DNA from: an uncultured Duganella sp.
Lineage (GTDB): Bacteria; Pseudomonadota; Gammaproteobacteria; Burkholderiales; Burkholderiaceae
NCBI GenBank assembly: GCA_946482335.1
Contig: CAMLRG010000193.1
Coordinates: forward strand, 1-10,369
Length of the DNA stretch: 10,369 nucleotides
Direction of reading: 5' to 3'
The translations under genes were made by a program, and so were the position numbers. Within the stretch, counting starts at the first letter, position 1, and every line of letters starts with the position of its first letter. This document shows, piece by piece, positions 1 through 6,768 of the stretch. The notes under the pieces are model-generated. The model had not been told where the DNA came from and made no database searches. It saw only the letters and a program-made list of their open reading frames with translations.

Positions 1-710
1 GCATCGCCATCAAGGCCGGCAAGAACCGCGACATCCAGCATGGCCCGACCCGCAACGTCGTGATCCAGGGCTGCATCATGCACAGCGGACACGGCGCCGT
101 GACGCTCGGCTCGGAAATGGCAGGCGGCATCGAGCACGTCTATGCGCGCGACCTGGTCTTCGAGAACGCGCACTGGGAGACCGATCCGCTGAACATCGCG
201 ATCCGCCTCAAGACCAATATGAACCGCGGCGGTTACCTGCGCCATTTTTACGTGAAGAACGTCAGGATTCCCAACGGCGTGCAGCTCAGCCCTTCGCATT
301 ACGCCCTGCTGCCCGGCTCGCCGATCGACACGCGGGGCCTGGCCACCGCGGCCGGCGCCATCGTCTCCTTCGATTGCGATTACCAGCCGAGCGCCGACAG
401 CGTGCGCATCCGGCCGCCGGACGTGTCCGACGTCCATATCGAAAACATCAGCGCCGGCAACGTGAGCAAAGGCGGCACGACAGGGTCCTGCTACCAGGCC
501 ATCGCCATCCTGGGCCCGGTCGCCAGCGATTACAATGGACCGCAGCCTGCCCCGGCCATCCTGCCGGTGCGCCGCATCACGGTCACCAATTGCGATTTCG
601 GCAATCCCGTCAACGCCGCCCAGCCGATCTGGCTGCACAATGTGGCCGGGTTAAGGCTGGAAAACGTGCGCATTGCCGGCAAGCGCCTCGACGCAACAAT
701 GGGATCCTGA
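1..710 (+). CDS. Glycoside hydrolase family 28 protein (polygalacturonase-like), 3' part only
   Basis: The gene enters from the left edge; the first complete codon is at base 3 and the stop is TGA at 708-710. About 235 residues remain, roughly the C-terminal half of a GH28 right-handed beta-helix. The visible start IAIKAGKNRD is the stretch that directly follows the catalytic Asp-Asp pair in this family, so those aspartates lie just outside the window. Two further family motifs are present: the Gly-His-Gly element (SGHGAVTLGSEM, about bases 81-119) and the Arg-x-Lys element (IRLKTN, about bases 201-218), which bind substrate around the catalytic site. GH28 enzymes hydrolyse alpha-1,4-galacturonosyl bonds of pectin, usually outside the cytoplasm or in the periplasm. 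The SGHGAVTLGSEMAGG pattern resembles exo-acting bacterial members more than endo-acting fungal ones, which is an inference. The signal peptide, if any, is out of view, and substrate specificity cannot be read from this part. Confidence 0.88.
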   Translation, partial: IAIKAGKNRDIQHGPTRNVVIQGCIMHSGHGAVTLGSEMAGGIEHVYARDLVFENAHWETDPLNIAIRLKTNMNRGGYLRHFYVKNVRIPNGVQLSPSHYALLPGSPIDTRGLATAAGAIVSFDCDYQPSADSVRIRPPDVSDVHIENISAGNVSKGGTTGSCYQAIAILGPVASDYNGPQPAPAILPVRRITVTNCDFGNPVNAAQPIWLHNVAGLRLENVRIAGKRLDATMGS

Positions 711-725
711 CCAGCACCGGAAAAT

Positions 726-754
726 TTGATGTACGGCACCCGGCATGCTAGAGT
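726..754 (+). promoter_or_regulatory. Candidate sigma-70 promoter upstream of the small ORF
   Basis: TTGATG at 726-731 and TAGAGT at 749-754 are separated by exactly 17 bases. Each hexamer matches four of six consensus positions. It lies just after the GH28 stop and would start transcription near 761, giving a leader of about 90 bases before the ATG at 851. The rest of the 140-base gap between GH28 and this ORF shows no convincing hairpin or other site. Matches of this quality arise by chance, so this is tentative. Confidence 0.28.
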
Positions 755-850
755 GCTTCATATTCCTCCACGGCGCTTCCCAACCCGCGTTGCGCCGTCC
801 AGCTATCCGCTGCACCTTGTACTTGTGCGCTTGATTCATGATGAGCTTTC

Positions 851-1120
851 ATGCGCACAATTACATCAAATCCCGGCTCGCGTTATGGCGAGCGCCTCGT
901 CCTGAATGCCCATTGCATCGACTTCGTGTACGGCGGAGCATATGCCTGGGCATACCTGTCCATGGCCGGCGTCGCCGATCCCGACATCCTGTCGATCCTG
1001 CGCACACCGTTTGACCGGTGGGATGCCGCGACGCCCGACATTGCCACCGCGGCGAACCGCGCGATGCATGCCGTTGGCATCCGGCGCCCGATCGACGCCT
1101 ATATCGCAGCCATGCCATGA
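851..1120 (+). CDS. Small hypothetical protein, 89 residues
   Basis: I do not recognise this protein. The ORF starts with ATG at 851, with a weak GAG at 843-845 as a possible ribosome binding site five bases away, and ends with TGA at 1118-1120. The predicted product is soluble and mostly helical in appearance: a short polar N-terminus, an aromatic and small-residue patch (FVYGGAYAWAYLSMAG, about residues 25-40), then a region rich in Asp, Ala and Ile ending in AYIAAMP. There is no signal peptide, no Cys pair and no obvious catalytic motif. It stands alone between the GH28 gene and the Gcr-like gene, 66 bases upstream of the latter and on the same strand. It is called coding because its composition is protein-like and no better frame covers this interval. 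An upstream ATGATG at 838-843 is in a different frame and yields a less plausible Arg-rich peptide. Confidence 0.55.
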   Translation: MRTITSNPGSRYGERLVLNAHCIDFVYGGAYAWAYLSMAGVADPDILSILRTPFDRWDAATPDIATAANRAMHAVGIRRPIDAYIAAMP

Positions 1121-1147
1121 TGAACTGACAAGAAAACCAGCCGGCCC

Positions 1148-1168
1148 GATTGGACAATTGTCACAATC
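1148..1168 (+). promoter_or_regulatory. Nested inverted repeat upstream of the Gcr-like gene
   Basis: A perfect 10-base palindrome, GACAATTGTC (1153-1162), is flanked by GATTG (1148-1152) and CAATC (1164-1168). The whole is a near-perfect dyad interrupted only by one extra A at 1163. In RNA it would fold as an eight-pair stem with one bulge and an AATT loop. It lies 19-39 bases before the ATG at 1187. It overlaps the spacer of a possible weak promoter (TTGGAC at 1150-1155, 18 bases, TATCCT at 1174-1179), which is where a repressor operator would sit. No U-tract follows, so an intrinsic terminator for the preceding small ORF is unlikely. The symmetry is seen directly; the operator role is inferred. 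Confidence 0.35.
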
Positions 1169-1186
1169 GCCAGTATCCTTCCGCCC

Positions 1187-3157
1187 ATGAAGATGGATAG
1201 CATACTGGCACGCGTGCTGGCCACTGCACCTTCGCGCGATATTTCCCTGCTGCGAAATCTGGTCGACACAATACGCCCCGGGCACGCCGGCGACGTGCAG
1301 CAAGCCACGGACCGCCTGCGCGCCCTGGCCCACCTCCTTGGCACGCAGCCCGAATGGGCCCGCGGCCTGCGCGAGTACCTTGCCGAAATCATCGGACGCC
1401 GCAAGCTGGTGCACCTGCTGACGGATACCGGCATCCTGCAAAACCAGGGCTTCTTCGGCGAACTATGGCGCCGGCTCAACCACAAATGGCTGCCGCCCAC
1501 CGTCAATGACGACTACCTGAAGGACGTCTTCGGCGAAGTGTTCCACCGGCCCGACGACTACCGGTGGGTCAACGGGGTCGCAGCGTCGGTCTGGCTGGAT
1601 TTGCTGCGCGCGCTGCGCCTGCCGGAGCGCGGCTGGCTGCACGCCCAGGTGCTGGGCGAAACGCTCGAAGCGGTCCAGGTACTGTCCTACCGCATCAGCG
1701 CCATCGGCCTGGAGCCCGAACTGGTGCGCGTCCACCCCGATATCGAACGCTTTGAATCGCCCTTCCTGCGCCAGAATGCGGAGCTGGTGCAATTCACGGA
1801 AGCCTGGCGCATGCGGCTGGCCGATGCGCGGGCCGAGGTGCCCGATGCACGACATCTCGACGTGTTGCTCAGCCAATGCGAAGAGATTATCGGCCGCGTG
1901 CGCCGCGCCGCCGCCGTGCAAGGCGTCTCGGTCAGCCTGACGCGCCTGCTGCTGCGGCTGACGCAGAGCATCAGCCGCCTGCGCGCCCTGCTGGACTTGC
2001 TGGAAGCACCTTCACTGCGATCGAGCCTGCCCACCGCGCTGGACCTGTTCCGGCAACTGGTCGAAGCCGACAACCGCAAATGGAGCCTGTCCGACCTGTT
2101 CCAGACCAATACCGAGTTGCTTGCGCTGCAGGTGACGGAGCATGCGGGCCGTTCCGGAGAACACTACGTTGCCAGCACACGCGCCGACTGGCTGTCCATG
2201 GCGCGTTCGGCCGCCGGCGCCGGCTTCATCGTCGGCTTCATGGCCATGCTCAAGGTGTTGACGGCACGCCTGGTGCTGGCGCCGATCGGCTATGCGGCCC
2301 TGTACAGCCTGAATTACGCTTTCGGCTTCATGCTGATCCACGTGCTGCATTTCACCGTCGCCACCAAGCAGCCCGCCATGACGGCGGCGCGCATCGCCGC
2401 CGCGATCGACGAGGGGCACAAGAAGCTCGACGAACTGGCCGGCCTGGTGGTCAGGGTGCTGCGCTCGCAATTCGTGGCCATCGTCGGCAACGTGGCGCTG
2501 GCGATGCCCACGGCCTTCGCCATTGCGGTGGCCTGGCAGGCGATGTTCGGCCAGCACCTGGCCGGCCCGGACAAGGCGCAGCACCTGTTGCACGATATCG
2601 ACCCGATCCACAGCCTGGCCTTGCCGCATGCCGCCATCGCCGGGGTCTGCCTGTTCCTGGCGGGCCTGATTTCGGGTTACTACGACAACAAGGCGGCTTA
2701 CAACGATATCGCCGCCCGCCTGCGGCAACTGCGCTGGCTGCGCCGCTTGCTGGGCGAGCAGCGCCTGGCGCGGGTCACCGACTACACGGGGCGCAACCTG
2801 GGCGCTTTGGCCGGTAACTTCTTCTTCGGCATCATGCTGGGGACCATCGGGACCATCGGCTTCGTGCTTGGCTTGCCGATCGATATCCGCCACGTTACCT
2901 TCTCCAGCGCCAATTTTGCCTTTGCCCTGGTCGGCCTGGATTACCAGCTCACGGCGCACCAGTGGCTGTTGTCGCTGTCGGGCATCGCGCTGATTGCACT
3001 GACCAACCTGGCGGTGAGCTTTTCGCTCGCGCTAATGGTTGCACTGCGCTCGCGCCGCGTGAGTTTTGGCCGAGGCCGGGCGTTGGCGGGCCTGGTCTGG
3101 CAGCGCTTCCGCCTGGCGCCGCGCAGCTTTTTCCTGCCCCCGCGCGAAGGTGGCTAA
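1187..3157 (+). CDS. Gcr-type 'site-specific recombinase' family integral membrane protein
   Basis: The 656-residue product matches what I know of the SpecificRecomb family (Gcr of Neisseria and its Burkholderiales relatives). The strongest block runs from about residue 300 (KWSLSDLFQTNTELL) through the GRSGEHYVAS element to HFTVATKQPAMTAA near residue 395. Despite the family name, the C-terminal half is plainly an integral membrane domain. Hydrophobic segments lie near residues 343-363, 368-393, 429-452, 480-500, 545-565 and 598-622, after a largely helical soluble N-terminal region of about 330 residues. I see none of the sequence features of tyrosine or serine recombinases, so the recombinase role is doubtful and the real function is unknown. 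Length is normal for the family. The ATG at 1187 has no Shine-Dalgarno sequence before it (CTTCCGCCC); a second in-frame ATG at 1193 is no better supported. A sensor kinase gene follows after 78 bases on the same strand. Confidence 0.87.
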   Translation: MKMDSILARVLATAPSRDISLLRNLVDTIRPGHAGDVQQATDRLRALAHLLGTQPEWARGLREYLAEIIGRRKLVHLLTDTGILQNQGFFGELWRRLNHKWLPPTVNDDYLKDVFGEVFHRPDDYRWVNGVAASVWLDLLRALRLPERGWLHAQVLGETLEAVQVLSYRISAIGLEPELVRVHPDIERFESPFLRQNAELVQFTEAWRMRLADARAEVPDARHLDVLLSQCEEIIGRVRRAAAVQGVSVSLTRLLLRLTQSISRLRALLDLLEAPSLRSSLPTALDLFRQLVEADNRKWSLSDLFQTNTELLALQVTEHAGRSGEHYVASTRADWLSMARSAAGAGFIVGFMAMLKVLTARLVLAPIGYAALYSLNYAFGFMLIHVLHFTVATKQPAMTAARIAAAIDEGHKKLDELAGLVVRVLRSQFVAIVGNVALAMPTAFAIAVAWQAMFGQHLAGPDKAQHLLHDIDPIHSLALPHAAIAGVCLFLAGLISGYYDNKAAYNDIAARLRQLRWLRRLLGEQRLARVTDYTGRNLGALAGNFFFGIMLGTIGTIGFVLGLPIDIRHVTFSSANFAFALVGLDYQLTAHQWLLSLSGIALIALTNLAVSFSLALMVALRSRRVSFGRGRALAGLVWQRFRLAPRSFFLPPREGG

Positions 3158-3222
3158 GGCCCGCGCGCCAGCCGCAGGCCAAATCGGTACAATGCCAGGA
3201 AGAATTCCAGAAAGACCACCTC

Positions 3223-3238
3223 AGGAAGGCAAAATTTG
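3223..3238 (+). promoter_or_regulatory. Ribosome binding site that fixes a TTG start for the sensor gene
   Basis: AGGAAGG at 3223-3229 sits six bases before TTG at 3236-3238. The next in-frame ATG lies 14 codons later, inside the run leading into the first membrane segment, and lacks such a site. This supports TTG as the real start of the sensor protein. Confidence 0.6.
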
Positions 3239-4588
3239 GCTCGCAGCAGGCAATCGAAGCGGCCCACGATCCGCCGCATGCTATTCGCGCTTGTGCTGGC
3301 ATGCGCATTGCCCGCCACGCTGGGCTTTGCGCTGCTGATCCAGCACTTCTATACGCGCGAGCGGGTGCAGATCGGACAAGATTCCCTGTTTGTGGTGCGC
3401 TCGATGATGCAAGCGGTCGACCGCGACCTGGAGCTGGGCATTGTCGCGGCACGCGCCCTGGCCACGTCGGCGGAGCTGGATCATGGCGACTTCGCGGCCT
3501 TCCATCGCAAAGCCCTTGGCATTGTCGATTCAGGCTTTCCCGGTGCGAACTTCGTCCTCAGCACGCGCGACTCGGTGCAGTTGCTCAACACCCTGCGCCC
3601 TGTTGGAGAGCCGATGCCCGATCCCGCCAGCCGCGAGCGCATCGAGCGCGTGTTCGACACCGGGCAAGTGGTGGTGTCCGATGTCTTCATCGGCGGCTTC
3701 ACCGGCAAACCCATGGTGGCGGTGCACGTCCCCGTCCTGCGCCAGGGTAAAGTCGTGTATTGCCTGTCGGTGGGCTTCCAGCCATCCCACCTGGGCGGCC
3801 TGCTCAGCGCCGGCAACCTGCCCAAGGACCGCGTGATCGTGATCGTCGACCGCCAGGGCAAGGTCATCGCACGCACCCTCGATGCCGCCCGTTTTGTCGG
3901 CAAGCCGGCATCGCCGGGCCTGGTCAAACGGCTGTCCGAGACCGATGAAGACGTGTTCGAATCCGAAACACTGGAAGGCGTACCGGTCTATACCATCTTC
4001 ACGCGCTCCGCCAAGAGCGGCTGGTCGGTCGCGGTCGGGGTGCCGCGTGCCACGGTCCTGCGCGAATTGCTGGCATCCGTCACGTGGCTGAACTGGATCG
4101 TGCTGGCCTTGCTGCTGTCCGGCTTTGGCGTGGCCTGGTTCATTGGCGACCGCATCCAGCGTTCGATCCGCTCCCTGTCCACTGCCGCGCGCCAACTGGC
4201 TGGCGGCCAGGTCGATGCGGCCTTGCCGGTGATGTTCAGTGAAGCGCAGGATGTCGCCCTCACCCTGCAGCAGGTCGGCGTCGAGCTTGGCAACCACCGC
4301 CACCACCTGGAAACCCTGATCCATGAACGCACCGCGCAGCTCGAACGTGCCAACACCCGCGTCAACACCGTCGTGGACAGTGTCGGCGAAGGGATCATCA
4401 CCATCAACGCGGAAGGCATGATCGAAACCTTCAACCGTGCGGCCAGCCAGATCTTTGGCTACGCACCGGAAGAAGTGGTCGGCACCAGTATCCAGCGCCT
4501 GATGCCGGAGCGGATGCGGGCCGCCCATGATCACGTCCCGACGAATCGGTCACCCGCAAATTCGGCGGCACCGGTCTCGGGCTGGTGA
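3236..4588 (+). CDS. Truncated membrane sensor histidine kinase: sensor, HAMP and partial PAS; kinase core lost
   Basis: This 450-residue product is the input half of a hybrid histidine kinase. A basic N-terminus leads to a first membrane segment (about residues 15-37). A periplasmic sensor region of about 245 residues follows and looks Cache-like, with FVLSTRD, VVVSDVF and [10 protein letters not shown] as typical elements. A second membrane segment (about 284-304) leads to a HAMP region (about 305-355), a short coiled coil with [12 protein letters not shown], and a PAS domain starting near residue 375 ([13 protein letters not shown]). PAS is normal to about H433 ([12 protein letters not shown]) and then stops. 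The last 17 residues ([17 protein letters not shown]) are out-of-frame reading of a histidine kinase ATPase region. No phospho-acceptor His domain and no N or G1 box is encoded, so this polypeptide cannot autophosphorylate. The start is TTG, supported by AGGAAGG six bases upstream. A lone TACAAT (3188-3193) could be a -10 element but has no partner. The upstream neighbour is the Gcr-like gene, 78 bases away. Confidence 0.85.
   Translation: MARSRQSKRPTIRRMLFALVLACALPATLGFALLIQHFYTRERVQIGQDSLFVVRSMMQAVDRDLELGIVAARALATSAELDHGDFAAFHRKALGIVDSGFPGANFVLSTRDSVQLLNTLRPVGEPMPDPASRERIERVFDTGQVVVSDVFIGGFTGKPMVAVHVPVLRQGKVVYCLSVGFQPSHLGGLLSAGNLPKDRVIVIVDRQGKVIARTLDAARFVGKPASPGLVKRLSETDEDVFESETLEGVPVYTIFTRSAKSGWSVAVGVPRATVLRELLASVTWLNWIVLALLLSGFGVAWFIGDRIQRSIRSLSTAARQLAGGQVDAALPVMFSEAQDVALTLQQVGVELGNHRHHLETLIHERTAQLERANTRVNTVVDSVGEGIITINAEGMIETFNRAASQIFGYAPEEVVGTSIQRLMPERMRAAHDHVPTNRSPANSAAPVSGW
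4529..4545 (+). other. Deletion/frameshift junction inside the hybrid kinase gene
   Basis: Before about 4533, the frame used by the sensor ORF encodes normal PAS sequence ([10 protein letters not shown]). From about 4540 onward, the frame one base earlier encodes [15 protein letters not shown], the segment just before and including the G2 box of histidine kinase ATPase domains, usually preceded by FTQA. The second frame has a TGA stop at 4528-4530, so no continuous product exists. Compared with a normal PAS-HisKA-HATPase arrangement, at least about 200 residues are missing. From the frame offset, the missing length must be congruent to 1 modulo 3 if the ancestral gene was continuous. Whether the loss is biological or an assembly artefact cannot be told from the sequence. 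Confidence 0.8.
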
Positions 4589-5517
4589 TCTGCCAGCGCC
4601 TGGTCGACCTGCAGGGCGGCACCCTTGCGCTCGACAGCCAGCCGGGCCAGGGCAGCACCTTCACCGTCACGCTGCCTTTCGGCGCGGTGCCTGCCGGACA
4701 GGACGCGCCGCTGCCCCGGCCGGGGGCGCGTCCCTTGCGGGTACTGGTGGTCGACGACCATTTCACCAGCCGCGTCTACCTTGGCAAGACGCTGCAGGCA
4801 TGGGGCTGGAGCGTCGACATTGCCGCTTCCAGCAAAGAGGCGGAAAGGATGCTGGTCCTGGCCGCCCAACGCGGCCTGCTGTATGACGTGATGCTGGCCG
4901 ACTGGAGCATGCCGGAAGAGGACCGCAGCCGCATCGAAGCGCTGCGCCATAAGGAAGCACCGGCAGTGCCGGTGATCCTCATGGTGAGCGCCTATGAGCG
5001 CAGCAAAATGCTGGAAGAGGACGCGGAACGCAAAGGCCTGGTGACCAAGCCGGTCACCGCGTCGGCCCTGTTTGATACGGTCCACGAAGTGCTGGACCAG
5101 GCCGATGCCAGCGAGACGCCACAGGATACGCTGCCGGTCCCACGCATCAGCGGGCGCCTGCTGCTGGTGGAAGATAACGCCATGAACCAGCTGGTGGCCG
5201 TCGGCATCCTGGAGCGCGCCGGGGCGACGGTCGACGTGGCGGAGAACGGCGAGCAAGCCGTGCGTATGCTGCGCGCCGCGCCCGACGCTTACCGGCTGGT
5301 GCTGATGGATGTGCAGATGCCGGTGATGGATGGCTATACCGCCACCCGCATCATCCGCCAGGAGCTTGGATTGAAGCTGCCCATCCTGGCCATGACTGCC
5401 GGCGTGATGGAGTCCGAACGCGCCGACTGCCTGGCCGCGGGCATGGACGACTTCATCCCCAAGCCGCTCGACATCGACGAGATGATGCTGACCCTGGCGC
5501 GCTTCCTGCCCGGCTAA
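4585..5517 (+). CDS. C-terminal remnant of hybrid histidine kinase: end of ATPase domain plus two receiver domains
   Basis: The frame is open from 4531; the first usable start is GTG at 4585, overlapping the upstream stop as GTGA. The resulting 310-residue product begins inside the ATPase fold ([11 protein letters not shown] to [10 protein letters not shown], residues 2-32); the GTGLGL box is encoded just before the GTG. Two receiver domains follow. REC1 spans about residues 51-172, with acidic pair D57/D58, phospho-acceptor D106 in LADWSMP and K155 in TKP. REC2 spans about 190-310, with E196/D197, phospho-acceptor D242 in [11 protein letters not shown] and K293 in PKP. Both receivers keep all key residues. 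In the intact kinase they would take phosphate from the His domain, which is missing here. No output domain or HPt domain is present. If translated, the protein could act as a phosphate sink for another kinase; more likely it is the tail of a broken gene. No strong ribosome binding site precedes the GTG, so expression would rely on coupling to the upstream ORF. Confidence 0.82.
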   Translation: MICQRLVDLQGGTLALDSQPGQGSTFTVTLPFGAVPAGQDAPLPRPGARPLRVLVVDDHFTSRVYLGKTLQAWGWSVDIAASSKEAERMLVLAAQRGLLYDVMLADWSMPEEDRSRIEALRHKEAPAVPVILMVSAYERSKMLEEDAERKGLVTKPVTASALFDTVHEVLDQADASETPQDTLPVPRISGRLLLVEDNAMNQLVAVGILERAGATVDVAENGEQAVRMLRAAPDAYRLVLMDVQMPVMDGYTATRIIRQELGLKLPILAMTAGVMESERADCLAAGMDDFIPKPLDIDEMMLTLARFLPG

Positions 5518-6035
5518 ACGCGCAGGCTGGCGCGGAACCCGCGTGCGGCGTAATACGATTCGGCGCCGTTGTGATAGACGAATACGCGGCCATAGCGGCG
5601 GTCGCAGAACAAGGCCCCGCCCTGCCGGCGGACGTCTTCCGGCGTCTGCACCCAGCTGGAAGTCTTGCGGTCGAATTCACCCAGTGTTTGCAGGTAACGG
5701 TACTCCTCCTCGGTCAGCAGCGTCACGCCGATCTCCGCCGCCATCCCCTGCGCGCTGCCGGCAGGCTTGTTTTCCTTGCGCGCCTCCAGGGCGGCCTGGT
5801 CGAAACACAGGCTGCGCCGTCCGGCCGGGCTTTCCGGCGCACAGTCGCAGAACACCACCTCTCCCGTGGCCGGATCGATGCCGACGACATCCGGCTCGCC
5901 GCCGGTGCGCTCCATCTCGCCCAGCACTTTCAGCTTGCCAGGATTGCCCTGGAGCCGGTCGCGCACGGTGCTCCACTCCAGCCCCTGATGGCGCGCCATG
6001 TGCTGCTTGAACCTCTCTTCGAGAACCGCAATCAT
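5514..6035 (-). CDS. DUF4256 family protein
   Basis: The 173-residue product matches my memory of the DUF4256 family over its whole length. Conserved elements include HQGLEW near the N-terminus, [59 protein letters not shown] and the C-terminal SLRV. No biochemical role is established for the family that I know of. The product looks soluble, with no signal peptide or membrane segment. The start is set at ATG 6035 because AGGAGG (complement of 6043-6048) lies seven bases before it. A longer reading from TTG at 6053 would put that ribosome binding site inside the gene and is rejected. The gene lies 28 bases downstream of the GST gene on the same strand and is probably co-transcribed with it. 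Its TAG stop overlaps the TAA of the convergent kinase remnant. Confidence 0.9.
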   Translation of the reverse strand: MIAVLEERFKQHMARHQGLEWSTVRDRLQGNPGKLKVLGEMERTGGEPDVVGIDPATGEVVFCDCAPESPAGRRSLCFDQAALEARKENKPAGSAQGMAAEIGVTLLTEEEYRYLQTLGEFDRKTSSWVQTPEDVRRQGGALFCDRRYGRVFVYHNGAESYYAARGFRASLRV

Positions 6036-6063
6036 CGCTTGCCCTCCTGTCAACGCAACCGGC

Positions 6064-6693
6064 TCAAAATCCCTTGCGGCCCGGCATCAGGTCGTGCGGG
6101 TGGCGCCAGCCCGGCATATCGCTGATGCGCTCCTTCCAGGCCGCGATATGGGGGAATTCTGCCATGTCCATGCCCGTTTCTTCCGGCATGTAGACGTAAC
6201 CGGCCAGCGACAGGTCCGCGATGGTCAGGCGGCCGCCGACCAGGAAAGGCGTGCTGGCCAGGTGCTTGTCGACGATGCGGTATGCCCCCGTCGCGCGCTC
6301 GCGCAGGAACTGGGTGACCGGCGATTCGCCGCTCTTCTGCAGCCCAACCATGAATCGCAAGGTGGCGTAATAGCTGGTGAACTTGTGGTTGTCGAACAGG
6401 ATCCAGCGCCAGATGTCGCGCTTTTCCTGCTCGTCGCGCGCACCAAATTTGCCGGTGACGCCGGTCAGGTAATCGAGGATCACGCCGGACTGGCTCAGCT
6501 TCAGCCCGCCGTGCTCCAGCACCGGGATTTCGCCCATTTCATTGAGGTTGTCGCGCCAGCCTTCGCCACGGGTCTCGCCACCGAAATAATCCACCACCAC
6601 CGGCTCCCAGTCCGCCTGCGCCAGCGCCAGGAACAGGGCAACCTTGTACGCATTGCCGGATGCGGCAAAGCAGTGCAGCTTGAATTCCGCCAT
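6064..6693 (-). CDS. Glutathione S-transferase family protein
   Basis: This 209-residue cytosolic protein has the usual two-domain GST layout and length. The N-terminal thioredoxin-like domain (about 1-80) carries a likely glutathione-activating Ser/Asn region (ASGNAYK, S12 and N14), cis-Pro57 in EIPVL and the Q68-S69 pair that grips the gamma-glutamyl part of glutathione. The C-terminal helical domain (about 90-200) contains TIADLSLAGYVY, the conserved Asp-capped helix of the GST fold. Members conjugate glutathione to electrophiles or reduce peroxides and similar compounds; the substrate here cannot be read from sequence. The ATG at 6693 is preceded by AAAGGACCAAT, an acceptable ribosome binding site. 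The gene lies 75 bases downstream of the nuclease gene and 28 bases upstream of the DUF4256 gene. The 75-base gap contains TTTAATATT (- strand), a possible -10 region without a clear -35, so an own promoter is possible. Confidence 0.92.
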   Translation of the reverse strand: MAEFKLHCFAASGNAYKVALFLALAQADWEPVVVDYFGGETRGEGWRDNLNEMGEIPVLEHGGLKLSQSGVILDYLTGVTGKFGARDEQEKRDIWRWILFDNHKFTSYYATLRFMVGLQKSGESPVTQFLRERATGAYRIVDKHLASTPFLVGGRLTIADLSLAGYVYMPEETGMDMAEFPHIAAWKERISDMPGWRHPHDLMPGRKGF

Positions 6694-6768
6694 ATTGGTC
6701 CTTTCAGTTGAAGTGGTCAGCCGGACAATATTAAAGCAGATTGCACAGTCTTGCTGGCGCCGCGCCGG

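Noticed and set aside
1876..2817. A 313-codon + strand frame inside the Gcr-like gene
   Set aside because: It is extremely rich in Arg, Ala, Gly and Pro, a shifted-frame artefact of GC-rich codons.
2012..2959. A 315-codon open frame on the - strand opposite the Gcr-like gene
   Set aside because: Its Gln/Gly/His/Arg-rich composition is typical of an antisense shadow, and the sense strand encodes a coherent membrane protein.
3188..3193. TACAAT as a promoter -10 element for the sensor gene
   Set aside because: No acceptable -35 hexamer lies 15-19 bases upstream; the expected position reads GCGCCA.
3530..4534. A 334-codon - strand frame opposite the sensor gene
   Set aside because: The sense frame has ordered sensor, HAMP and PAS features. 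The antisense product is Asp/Gly/His-rich with no recognisable domain.
6036..6053. Extended N-terminus of the DUF4256 protein from TTG at 6053
   Set aside because: The AGGAGG ribosome binding site would fall inside the coding sequence. The ATG at 6035 is correctly spaced from it.
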